This document shows positions 10,376-16,484 of a stretch of 33,178 bases of DNA, piece by piece (position 1 is the first letter of the stretch; each line of letters begins with the position of its first letter). The DNA lies in assembly GCA_947499175.1 (NCBI GenBank), contig CANMNU010000002.1, positions 1 to 33,178 of the forward strand, read 5' to 3'. The translations under genes and the position numbers were made by a program. The notes under the pieces were generated by a model. That model was given only the letters and a program-made list of their open reading frames with translations, had not been told where the DNA came from and ran no database searches. Origin of the DNA: Alphaproteobacteria bacterium. Lineage in GTDB: Bacteria > Pseudomonadota > Alphaproteobacteria > Paracaedibacterales > CAITNM01.

Positions 10376-10879
10376 TTAACTGTTTTTTGCTGTAAGCACC
10401 CTTGCTATACGAGCCGCAGGCTCTTTTAGCAGGATTGCCAGTTTTGTCGCTGGCGCGCTAATAACAGCCACAAGCATACCACGCAATTCATTAAGTGAAG
10501 GCAGGGTAGCTAGAGCTTTTACTTCAGCTTCATTCAGAATTTTACCGTCAAGGCATGCCCCTACAACTTTGATCTTGTCATTTTTATTTGCAAAAGTGAC
10601 AAGAGCTTTAGCTGCAGCAATTGGATCTACTGAATAGGCCAACGTAGTTGGTCCAGTCAGCATATCGGTCAAGCCATCTAGCTTAGTTCCTTTAACAGCA
10701 ATCTGAGCGAGGGTATTTTTTAAAACCTTAAATTCAGCATTTACAGCACGCATATCACGACGCAGCTTAGTTACTTCATCAACCGTTAAACCTGATTGAC
10801 GGGCAACTACTACTAAAGTCGAAGACTCTAGTCGCTGGCGCATATCCGCAACCAATGCTTCCTTTTGCATACGGTCCAT
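10376..10879 (-). CDS. rplJ: 50S ribosomal protein L10
   Basis: Ribosomal stalk base protein, 167 residues. It binds 23S rRNA through its N-terminal domain and carries L7/L12 dimers on its C-terminal helix. Conserved features are the N-terminal segment with SSTLVVVARQSGLTVDEV (residues 19-36) and the LRRDMR and LKNTLA segments. The ATG start follows GGAG by 7 nt. It lies 32 nt upstream of rplL and about 175 nt downstream of rplA. That gap can fold into hairpins and probably holds the L10 autoregulatory leader. The frame is intact and of normal length. Confidence 0.96.
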   Translation of the reverse strand: MDRMQKEALVADMRQRLESSTLVVVARQSGLTVDEVTKLRRDMRAVNAEFKVLKNTLAQIAVKGTKLDGLTDMLTGPTTLAYSVDPIAAAKALVTFANKNDKIKVVGACLDGKILNEAEVKALATLPSLNELRGMLVAVISAPATKLAILLKEPAARIARVLTAKNS

Positions 10880-11054
10880 GGTTATACTCCTTCACTCGTT
10901 TACTATTCGAAACAGAAAGGGATGAGCAAAACTCAACCCATTCTGTCTATGTAGGCGGCTCACACCATTAAACGGTTTTCCGAACCCACAGTCTTGGACA
11001 GGATAGGCTCCTGTTCAAAATCCCACAAAGGATTGCCCTCTGTAGGAATGGCTA
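10880..11054 (-). promoter_or_regulatory. Structured rplJ leader, probable L10-binding autoregulatory region
   Basis: The gap between rplA and rplJ is long for this compact cluster and has two clear hairpins in minus-strand RNA. One is ACAGGA/TCCTGT with a 5-nt loop (10998-11014). The other is a longer interrupted hairpin at 10913-10945 pairing CAGAA/TTCTG, GGG/CCC and GAG/CTC just upstream of the rplJ ribosome-binding site. In other bacteria L10-(L7/L12)4 binds a kink-turn leader at this location to repress rplJL translation. Position and folding support that role; I did not match the Rfam L10 leader consensus base by base. Confidence 0.55.
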
Positions 11055-11732
11055 TTATTCAACCGAAAATTGCAGGCCTGGGCCCATGGTTGAACTTAAA
11101 CATAACTTTTTAATATATGTGCCCTTAACTCCAGCTGGTCGAGCTTTTTGAATCACATCAATTAACGCTTTAATGTTTTCCGCTAAAGCGGTATCAGAAA
11201 AGCTTGCCTTACCAACCCGTGAATGAACTACACCAGCTTTTTCAGTGCGGTATTCAACCTGTCCACCTTTAATTGCTGTCAAAGCACCAGCAACATCCAT
11301 TGTCACTGTGCCAAGTTTTGGGTTAGGCATTAAGCCACGTGGTCCTAAAATTTTCGCAACCTTGCCAACTAACCCCATCATATCCGGGGTGGCAACGCAC
11401 TTATCAAATGGAATTTCACCTTTTTGAATTTGCTCAATAAGTTCTTCAGCGCCAACTATGTCGGCACCAGCTTTTTTTGCTTCCTCAGCCTTAGGGCCGC
11501 GGGCAAAAACAGCAACCTTATAAACTTTACCAGTACCATTAGGCAAACTTAATACACCACGTATATTTTGTTCTGCTTTTTTTGCATCAACATTCAAGTT
11601 GATTGAAATTTCTACTGTCTCGTCAAATTTAGCATTGGCGTTAGCCTTAACCAATTTAACAGCCTCTGACAAAGGATACACTTTATCACGAGTCAAACCC
11701 TTAAGTGCGGTTTTAATACGTTTACCGGCCAT
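11055..11732 (-). CDS. rplA: 50S ribosomal protein L1
   Basis: Large-subunit L1-stalk protein, 225 residues. It binds 23S rRNA helices 76-78 and acts in release of deacylated tRNA; in many bacteria it also represses its own operon. Recognisable conserved segments include the N-terminal LTRDKVYPLSEAVKLVK (residues 13-29), the central RGLMPNPKLGTVT motif, and a C-terminal SSTMGPG close. The ATG directly abuts the rplK stop codon, with GGAGG inside the end of rplK, so the two genes are likely translationally coupled. Intact and normal in length. Confidence 0.97.
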   Translation of the reverse strand: MAGKRIKTALKGLTRDKVYPLSEAVKLVKANANAKFDETVEISINLNVDAKKAEQNIRGVLSLPNGTGKVYKVAVFARGPKAEEAKKAGADIVGAEELIEQIQKGEIPFDKCVATPDMMGLVGKVAKILGPRGLMPNPKLGTVTMDVAGALTAIKGGQVEYRTEKAGVVHSRVGKASFSDTALAENIKALIDVIQKARPAGVKGTYIKKLCLSSTMGPGLQFSVE

Positions 11733-12164
11733 CTACGCCTCCACCACTTCTAGGCCCATTGACCTGGCTGAACCAATAAGCATTTGGCAAGCTCCATCTA
11801 TGTCATGAGCATTTAAATCTTTCATTTTAATTTCAGCTATTTCGCGAATTTGTGCCATTGTCACTGATCCGACGGTGCCGCGACCAGGAGTCTGAGTACC
11901 TTTCTGGATTCCAGCTGCTTTTTTCAAAAAGAAAGTATTTGGCGGTGTTTTTGTTACAAATGAAAATGTGCGATCTGCAAATACAGTAATAACTACAGGC
12001 AACGGGGTGCCAGGATCAACACCTTGAGTTTGCGCATTAAAGGATTTACAAAATTCCATAATGTTCAATCCACGTTGTCCCAAAGCTGGTCCAATCGGTG
12101 GAGATGGGTTTGCTTTTCCAGCAGGCACCTGGAGCTTAATATAGCCTGTAATTTTTTTTGCCAT
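11733..12164 (-). CDS. rplK: 50S ribosomal protein L11
   Basis: Large-subunit protein of the GTPase-associated centre, 143 residues. The N-terminal domain has the proline-rich GKANPSPPIGPALGQRGLN segment (about residues 16-34), which is the thiostrepton-contact region. The C-terminal rRNA-binding domain includes GTVGSVTMAQIREIAEIK. A GAGGA ribosome-binding site precedes the ATG. It is the first ribosomal gene after nusG, with a 58-nt gap that holds a hairpin, and is followed without spacing by rplA. No anomalies. Confidence 0.97.
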   Translation of the reverse strand: MAKKITGYIKLQVPAGKANPSPPIGPALGQRGLNIMEFCKSFNAQTQGVDPGTPLPVVITVFADRTFSFVTKTPPNTFFLKKAAGIQKGTQTPGRGTVGSVTMAQIREIAEIKMKDLNAHDIDGACQMLIGSARSMGLEVVEA

Positions 12165-12187
12165 AATTCCTCACTTTAAAAATTGAG

Positions 12188-12216
12188 CTGTGGTACGGTT
12201 TGGCAACCTCCCACAG
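12188..12216 (-). promoter_or_regulatory. Hairpin before rplK, candidate L1-binding operator
   Basis: Minus-strand RNA pairs CTGTGG with CCACAG (12211-12216 with 12188-12193), with an inner GGTT/AACC stem separated by an asymmetric internal loop. It lies between nusG and rplK, 23 nt before the rplK start. In E. coli, L1 represses the L11-L1 mRNA through a stem with an asymmetric internal loop in the rplK leader. Location and two-helix shape fit, but the base-level L1 consensus was not confirmed. Confidence 0.4.
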
Positions 12217-12222
12217 TTTTAC

Positions 12223-12756
12223 TTATTGCTTCTCTACTTGACCAAATTCTAATTCCACTGGGGTTGGTCGGCCAAATATCATAACCGAAACCTTTAAGCG
12301 GCCCTTTTCTTGATCAACTTCTTCAACGAAGCCACTGAAGGAAGTAAAGGGACCATCGCTCACTCGAACCTGCTCCCCAACTTCGTATACCACATTATGC
12401 TTAGGCTTTTCAATAGATTCTTGCACTTGTTGCATAATCCTATTTACTTCTTTTTGGCTAATTGGGCTTGGTTTTCCGTTAGCACCTAGGAATCCAGAGA
12501 CTTTCTGAACTCCACGCACCAAATGCCAAGTGCTGTCATTTAGCACCATTTTTACCAAAACATAACCTGGAAAAAAATTCTTTTCCGCATTTACTTTTTT
12601 GTTGCCTTTGCGAATTTCGACAACTTCTTCTGAGGGAACCAAAACTTCTTCAAACATGTCACTAAGTGACAGTTTTTCAGCTTGCTCAATAATGTGCTGG
12701 GACACTTTCTTTTCGAACCCAGAGTATACGTTAACTACGTACCACTTAGCTGACAT
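12223..12756 (-). CDS. nusG: Transcription termination/antitermination factor NusG
   Basis: General elongation factor, 177 residues, that bridges RNA polymerase to Rho or to ribosomal S10. The NGN domain comprises roughly residues 1-115, opening MSAKWYVVNVYSGFEKKV and including FFPGYVLVKM. The KOW domain (about 125-177) opens with VRVSDGPFTSFSGFVEEV. It starts 6 nt after the secE stop codon, the classic secE-nusG pairing. This is the housekeeping copy; a divergent specialised paralogue is encoded at 15880-16380. Intact. Confidence 0.97.
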   Translation of the reverse strand: MSAKWYVVNVYSGFEKKVSQHIIEQAEKLSLSDMFEEVLVPSEEVVEIRKGNKKVNAEKNFFPGYVLVKMVLNDSTWHLVRGVQKVSGFLGANGKPSPISQKEVNRIMQQVQESIEKPKHNVVYEVGEQVRVSDGPFTSFSGFVEEVDQEKGRLKVSVMIFGRPTPVELEFGQVEKQ

Positions 12757-12762
12757 AACGAT

Positions 12763-12972
12763 TTATCCAATAATTAAATTTAGTAAACGGTAAATAATTT
12801 GGTCTACAACCATAAAATAACATGCAGCAATAATTGCAAAAATAAAAACTACAATAGTTGTAACCCTTGTTTCCTTACCTGACGGCCAGGTCACTTTACG
12901 CATTTCTTGTCGCACTTGAGCAAAAAATTCTGGGATTTTTTTGAGTAGCGGTTTTTTTGTTTGATCAGCCAT
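12763..12972 (-). CDS. secE: Preprotein translocase subunit SecE
   Basis: Small 69-residue essential subunit of the SecYEG channel. The amphipathic region FFAQVRQEMRKVTWPSGKE (residues 16-34) carries the family signature KVTWPS. It is followed by a single hydrophobic transmembrane helix (about 40-62), the short single-span form common outside enterobacteria. The ATG is preceded by AAGGA at suitable spacing. It lies 105 nt downstream of tRNA-Trp and immediately upstream of nusG. Confidence 0.95.
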   Translation of the reverse strand: MADQTKKPLLKKIPEFFAQVRQEMRKVTWPSGKETRVTTIVVFIFAIIAACYFMVVDQIIYRLLNLIIG

Positions 12973-13077
12973 AAAATATTTCCTTAAAAACTACAACAAA
13001 AAGCAATATCTGCTTTAACAGACCCATCTGCAATTTGTAAATGATTGCTAGCCAAATGTCTAGAAAAAATTATCAAA

Positions 13078-13154
13078 TGGCAGGAGAGGAGGGGCTCGAA
13101 CCCACAACCTTCGGTTTTGGAGACCGACGCTCTAGCCAATTGAGCTACACTCCT
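13078..13154 (-). tRNA. tRNA-Trp (CCA)
   Basis: Full cloverleaf on the minus strand with a genomically encoded CCA end (13078-13080). The anticodon CCA lies at 13118-13120 in the loop CUCCAAA, closed by the stem UCGGU/ACCGA. The D-arm and the T-loop UUCGAGC are clear. Two U·U mismatches stand out: pair 6:67 of the acceptor stem and pair 50:64 of the T stem. It heads the secE-nusG-ribosomal cluster, as in many alphaproteobacteria. Confidence 0.95.
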
Positions 13155-13184
13155 GTGCATTGCATTTTTCTTGCAACCATTTTT

Positions 13185-13213
13185 GTTTTAGTTGAAACTT
13201 TTAAAATTGTCCA
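13185..13213 (-). promoter_or_regulatory. Candidate sigma70 promoter for tRNA-Trp/secE
   Basis: Minus strand reads TGGACA, 17-nt spacer, TAAAAC: five of six matches to TTGACA and four of six to TATAAT. It would start transcription a little over 20 nt upstream of tRNA-Trp. It lies in the 111-bp divergent region between the two tRNA genes. Prediction from motif only. Confidence 0.45.
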
Positions 13214-13223
13214 GAAAAATCTC

Positions 13224-13252
13224 TTGCAATTTTATATTTAAGCGGCTATACA
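13224..13252 (+). promoter_or_regulatory. Sigma70-type promoter for tRNA-fMet
   Basis: TTGCAA, a 17-nt spacer, then TATACA, placing the start site around 13259 and leaving only a few nucleotides before the mature 5' end at 13266. Good match in motif, spacing and position. Confidence 0.65.
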
Positions 13253-13265
13253 TAAAAAACATTGT

Positions 13266-13342
<77 letters not shown>

Positions 13343-13391
13343 ATCATAGAAACGCTTTGTGTCTGTGTTCTCTTTGTGTTTAAAATTTGTC

Positions 13392-13410
13392 GGGTATACC
13401 CAGGGTATAC
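13392..13410. repeat. Palindrome GGGTATACCC with adjacent direct half repeat
   Basis: A perfect 10-bp palindrome (13392-13401) is followed after one base by GGGTATAC (13403-13410), 50 bp downstream of tRNA-fMet. No gene covers it. It could be a protein-binding site or a leftover of an element integrated at the tRNA; nothing in the sequence settles this. Confidence 0.4.
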
Positions 13411-13462
13411 TTTTGGCTACAAATGCTGATAACTTCTGAGGGGCTATTTCGCTTGATCTTTC

Positions 13463-13573
13463 CTATTTGCAGAATGTGAGAATCTCAACCATCTTAGTGA
13501 ACGTTGGACGCTTCACTCCGGTTAATCGACGAAACTTCTCTTCCTGTAATTCTTTAATCTGATCGTATTTCAT
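13463..13573 (-). pseudogene. Truncated DDE transposase N-terminus
   Basis: A 36-codon frame with a good GGAGG ribosome-binding site encodes MKYDQIKELQEEKFRRLTGV followed by KRPTFTKMVEIL. This matches the N-terminal segment I know from IS5/IS1031-like transposases of the DDE_Tnp_4 type, in which a helix-turn-helix follows and the whole protein is normally several hundred residues. Here a TAG stop comes after FCK and no continuation is visible. It is a 5' remnant left after deletion and marks the left side of the debris downstream of tRNA-fMet. Confidence 0.6.
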
Positions 13574-13633
13574 GTCTTCCTCCGATCAGTCCTTTTTTAC
13601 ATAATTTTATCTAATTGTCTGGTTTCGAAAGAA

Positions 13634-13996
13634 GTCTATTATTGGCATAATTTTGTCCAAGATTTATCAAGAGCAAGAAAATCTGGGCAACATAGAAATT
13701 TTAGAGATCATCAAAAGATTTTCGCCAATCCTTGGTGCCATATCATTTTAGACGGGTTTTATCAGTTTAAAGATGTAGCTGAGGCAATTGATTTAGAGCA
13801 AATGATTACCAATTTGGTTTTTGATTTTGATAAAGCAAGCAAGGCTACAACTAAAAATGATGAAAAAGCCAATTCCAATGATGCAATCAAGAAGCAGCGC
13901 AAGAGCAGGGTTAAGGCTCAAACGCAACGCAGCTTAAATGCTCATGTCCGAGTTCAGATAGATGTGAGAATTTTTGAGGGGGCGAGCGCGCTTTAA
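13634..13996 (+). pseudogene. Unidentified broken reading frame
   Basis: An open frame with no start codon before an internal ATG at 13802. Translation runs VYYWHNFVQDLSRARKSGQH, then further residues including NPWCHIILDGFYQF and a Lys-rich stretch (KKQRKSRVKAQTQR), ending VRIFEGASAL. The length without stops and the protein-like composition suggest the 3' part of a former gene. The last ten codons appear to run into the left end of the adjacent IS. I do not recognise the family. The 13574-14079 stretch holds only this relic and the IS leader hairpin. Confidence 0.35.
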
Positions 13997-14031
13997 ATCG
14001 TGCCATAGCGAGCCCTCCCCTTGTAAGTATA

Positions 14032-14079
14032 AAAAGGTCTCAAAGATAGGTTTGTAACCACCAAACTAGGAGACCTTTT
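14032..14079 (+). promoter_or_regulatory. Hairpin sequestering the transposase ribosome-binding site
   Basis: AAAAGGTCTC (14032-14041) pairs perfectly with GAGACCTTTT (14070-14079), with an inner GTTTG/CAAAC stem. The 3' arm overlaps the AGGAG ribosome-binding site (14068-14072) of the transposase frame starting at 14080. In IS10 and other elements, structures like this block translation from transcripts that read in from outside. The same logic is inferred here. Confidence 0.55.
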
Positions 14080-14269
14080 ATGCAAATCAAAGGATTGCAC
14101 AAGAATATATATAAATTCTATGCTTACGCTCGTACACATGAATGTTTAGATGTCTATCGTCAAGAAATACCAACATATGGTACAATGCTGGCAAAAGCTT
14201 GCCTCTGAAGGCATTAGTCTTAAGCTATTGCAGGAAATCGTTGGCATCAGTCGAGCCATCTATTACCGC

Positions 14270-14319
14270 TACAGAAAGATTTTAAAAAAACTAGTACAGA
14301 AAGATTTTAAAAAAACTAG
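14270..14319 (+). repeat. 25-bp perfect tandem duplication
   Basis: Two identical 25-bp copies, 14270-14294 and 14295-14319, each running from TACAGAAAG to AAACTAG. Because 25 is not a multiple of three, the duplication creates the frameshift. Removing one copy restores a continuous frame reading YRYRKILKKLEKGITPPSKK. Confidence 0.93.
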
Positions 14320-14710
14320 AAAAAGGCATAACCCCTCCTTCTAAAAAACGTTTCAAACTTAATAAACCAAAGTGGGGTGAGTCACGCAAACAACTGGTGC
14401 TCCAGATCAGGCGAGATAATCCAACTTATGGTAAAGAAAAAATCGCTATCATCTTAAAGCGCGATTATGGGCAAACCATCAGTCAAAGTGCAGTTGGTAG
14501 AATTTTAAAATATTTGAAAGTAAAGGGACTTATCACTAGGTCTACATCGACCCTACGCACTAAACGAAAACGGGTATTTAAAAAACATGCAAAGGCTTGG
14601 ACCTTTAAGGATTACGAAACCATGAACCTTGGAGAACTTGTCCAAATTGATCACATGACCGTGACAAAAAATGGTATCACTATCAAGCATTTCCAAGGCT
14701 AGAAAAGGAA

Positions 14711-14802
14711 GTCAAAGTCAAAGTCAAAGTCAAAGTCAAAGTCAAAGTCAAAGTCAAAGTCAAAGTCAAAGTCAAAGTCAAAGTCAAAGTCAAAGTCAAA
14801 GT
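14711..14802 (+). repeat. Hexanucleotide microsatellite (GTCAAA)15
   Basis: Fifteen perfect copies of GTCAAA (14711-14800) plus a partial GT. In the transposase frame it encodes alternating Lys-Ser and keeps the frame because the unit is 6 nt. It sits between the first and second catalytic Asp regions, where a single RKSKY-like sequence would be expected. The likely origin is replication slippage. Confidence 0.95.
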
Positions 14803-15237
14803 ACATAGATGCTGGGGTTTTTTCTCACGCCAAAGCTAGCAGCGCGAAACGATTTTTACTGGATTTTGCGAGCCCTTTTCGTAATTAAATCAGTCCAGGT
14901 CGATGGAGGATCAGAATTTATGGCAGCGTTTGAAGATGCTTGTGCCCAACTCAAGATTCCCCTAATTATTTTACCACCTAGAAAGCCATAATATAACGGT
15001 GGTGTTGAGCGAGGTAATAGCACCTTTAGAGAAGAGTTTTATAACCGATCCGATTTTTTAGAAGATTTTGTCAGAGGTATGCAAACTGCGTTAAGTAAGG
15101 CTCTTATAAAATATAACACCTACAGACCACATCGAAACTTGAAAGGTTTAACCCTAATGAAGTATATTGAAAACACCTTATCGGATACCTCTATTTTGTC
15201 TCATTCAATATGAACCCGCACAGCTTGATTTTTAGAC

Positions 15238-15279
15238 TTGACGAATGCCATCACATCTATTAAGTTCTGTTCATGAACA
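15238..15279 (+). promoter_or_regulatory. Candidate promoter and operator of the glycan operon
   Basis: TTGACG (15238-15243), a 17-nt spacer and a weak TAAGTT (15261-15266) form a possible promoter whose -35 lies inside the IS end. Just downstream is a perfect 12-bp palindrome, TGTTCATGAACA (15268-15279), 25 bp before the first gene of the operon. Its position suits an operator, perhaps for the winged-helix regulator encoded next. The palindrome is certain; the functions are inferred. Confidence 0.4.
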
Positions 15280-15304
15280 CAAGTTTACGATTTGTTAACT
15301 TTTG

Positions 15305-15883
15305 ATGGCAGCTTTTCAAAACACTAGGGAACAGACGGAACAAAAGGTGATGGTGCATCTCCTGACTGAGATTGACCGCAATCCTTCCTTTACTCAGCGT
15401 GGTTTGGCAAGTGAATTAGGAATTGCCCTAGGTTTGATGAATCAGTATTTAAAGAGTTGTGTCACTAAGGGATGGATTAGGGCATCGCAACTTTCACCGC
15501 GTCGGATTACTTATTTTTTGACCCCTGATGGTTTTAAAGAAAAAAGTTCTATGGTTACTGACTATTTGGCGCGTTCATTAACTTTTTTTCGAGATGCCAA
15601 AGCGCAAGTTGAGGAAGCTTTTAATAACTGCCATAAACAGGGTTGGAAAAAGGTTGCTTTAGTAGGCGAGGGGGATTTGGCGGATATTGCCAAGCTTGTT
15701 TCTCATGCTACTAACATTCAAGTTAATCTAGTTGCTATAAATTCAGATTTTACAAGTTTTGATGCGGTTATGATTACTGACGTGGTTAATCCGCAAGGCA
15801 CCTATGATGTGCTCAAAGGCAAGGTTGAGTACAATCATTTATTGGCTTTGAGGCTTTTACATATTTCAAAGGTGGCGCCATGA
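15305..15883 (+). CDS. MarR-like winged-helix regulator of the glycan operon
   Basis: A 192-residue protein. The first 75 residues form a winged helix: FTQRGLASELGIALGLMNQY is the helix-turn-helix, followed by a wing with RRITYFLTPDGFKEK. This resembles MarR-family 'EPS-associated' regulators found at the head of alphaproteobacterial polysaccharide operons. The C-terminal half (about 105-185) has an alternating strand/helix pattern (KKVALVGEGDLADIAKLV) like a Rossmann-type domain, possibly ligand-binding. An in-frame stop at 15296 limits the start to the ATG at 15305 or the TTG at 15302; neither has a good Shine-Dalgarno. It overlaps the next gene by ATGA, indicating coupling to the antiterminator. 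The ligand is unknown. Confidence 0.75.
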   Translation: MAAFQNTREQTEQKVMVHLLTEIDRNPSFTQRGLASELGIALGLMNQYLKSCVTKGWIRASQLSPRRITYFLTPDGFKEKSSMVTDYLARSLTFFRDAKAQVEEAFNNCHKQGWKKVALVGEGDLADIAKLVSHATNIQVNLVAINSDFTSFDAVMITDVVNPQGTYDVLKGKVEYNHLLALRLLHISKVAP

Positions 15884-16380
15884 TCAATTGGTTTGTAGCC
15901 CATACCCATCCTTTAAAGGAAATCATTGCCCAGCAGCATTTGTTGGAGCAGGGTTTTGAAGTCTATCTGCCAAGATTTAAAAAAATTCGGCGACATGCGC
16001 GCAAAGTTGAGGAAGTTTTGGTGCCATTGTTTCCACGTTATATATTTATTGGTATGAACATGGAGGTGGCAAGGTGGCGCAGTGTTAATGGAACCCGTGG
16101 TGTTTCTTATTTACTGACCAATTATGATCGTCCTGCTGTGGTGCCCAACTACGTTATTGAAAATTTAAAGTCCCATGAAATTGCCTATGGAATTGTGCCT
16201 GTAAATAGCTTGATTACTTTTGCAAAAGGTGACAAAGTTCGCGTAACCGATGGGGCATTTCAAGATCAAATTGCAATTTTTGAAATGCTTGATGATAAGC
16301 AAAGAGTGCAGTTGTTGTTAAGCTTTTTGGGTAAAGAAATAAAGGTTGCTTTGCCTGATTATATGGTGGAAGCGGCTTAA
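15880..16380 (+). CDS. NusG paralogue, RfaH-like operon-specific antiterminator
   Basis: A 166-residue NusG-family protein distinct from the housekeeping NusG in this window. The NGN domain (about 1-100) opens MINWFVAHTHPLKEIIAQQH and includes LVPLFPRYIFIGM. The C-terminal KOW-type segment (about 108-166) has FAKGDKVRVTDGAFQDQIAIFE. The RfaH branch of this family is recruited to ops-bearing leaders of long surface-polysaccharide operons and suppresses Rho termination and pausing. The gene is second in such an operon, overlaps the regulator gene by 4 nt, and is followed by a 104-nt leader with an ops-like core. Whether its C-terminal domain switches fold as in E. coli RfaH cannot be judged by eye. 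Family call is strong; operon specificity is inferred. Confidence 0.88.
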   Translation: MINWFVAHTHPLKEIIAQQHLLEQGFEVYLPRFKKIRRHARKVEEVLVPLFPRYIFIGMNMEVARWRSVNGTRGVSYLLTNYDRPAVVPNYVIENLKSHEIAYGIVPVNSLITFAKGDKVRVTDGAFQDQIAIFEMLDDKQRVQLLLSFLGKEIKVALPDYMVEAA

Positions 16381-16430
16381 AACTAAATTCACCAGGTGTG
16401 GATATATTAATTTTAGTGGTCTCGGGCAAG

Positions 16431-16470
16431 CTTGGTGTGCAAGTGCACCCGGACTGCGGTAGCTATGGTG
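16431..16470 (+). promoter_or_regulatory. ops-like antiterminator recruitment element with hairpin
   Basis: GCGGTAGC at 16456-16463 is identical to the 8-nt core of the E. coli ops element (GGCGGTAGCGT). It lies in the untranslated leader between the RfaH-like gene and the ABC transporter. Just upstream, GGTG at 16435-16438 can pair with CACC (16447-16450) as a small hairpin, comparable to the structured JUMPstart leaders that contain ops. The motif match is direct; function is inferred from the adjacent antiterminator gene. Confidence 0.55.
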
Positions 16471-16484
16471 GAGTAAAATTAAAC

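Larger units (their letters stand above)
14080..15213 (+). pseudogene. Integrase-type (rve, DDE) transposase, multiply broken
   Basis: Joining four frames recovers a transposase. The N-terminus MQIKGLHKNIYKFYAYARTH is followed by a helix-turn-helix region (LKLLQEIVGISRAIYYRYR). Next is the segment QIRRDNPTYGKEKI, then the catalytic core: GELVQIDHMTV (first Asp), VDGGSEF (second Asp), and NGGVERGN (Glu), ending RPHRNLKGL. This is the IS481/IS3-like integrase core. Damage includes a frameshift near 14150, a second frameshift caused by a 25-bp duplication, a TAG at 14700, an expanded hexamer tract, a one-base insertion near 14880 and a TAA at 14989. It cannot encode active transposase. It follows an RBS-sequestering hairpin. 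Confidence 0.85.
13959..15259 (+). mobile_element. Degraded IS element with candidate terminal inverted repeats
   Basis: TAGATGTGA at 13959-13967 is repeated inverted as TCACATCTA at 15251-15259, bracketing the transposase pseudogene. The right copy lies about 40 bp after its stop codon and the left copy about 110 bp before its start, reasonable for IS ends. The similarity does not extend clearly inward, and no target-site duplication is visible outside, so the exact boundaries are uncertain. Confidence 0.4.

Noticed and set aside
13041..13241. 66-codon plus-strand frame containing GLEPTTFGFGDRRSSQLSYTP
   Set aside because: It is a translation of the antisense of tRNA-Trp; similar spurious proteins are common where tRNA genes are read through.
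14711..14802. Regular repeat considered as a CRISPR array
   Set aside because: Contiguous 6-bp units without spacers, inside a pseudogene; it is a microsatellite.
16398..16484. Upstream GTG start that would lengthen the ABC transporter by 29 residues
   Set aside because: The extra residues are not transporter-like, the start lacks a properly spaced ribosome-binding site, and it would place the ops-like leader inside coding sequence.
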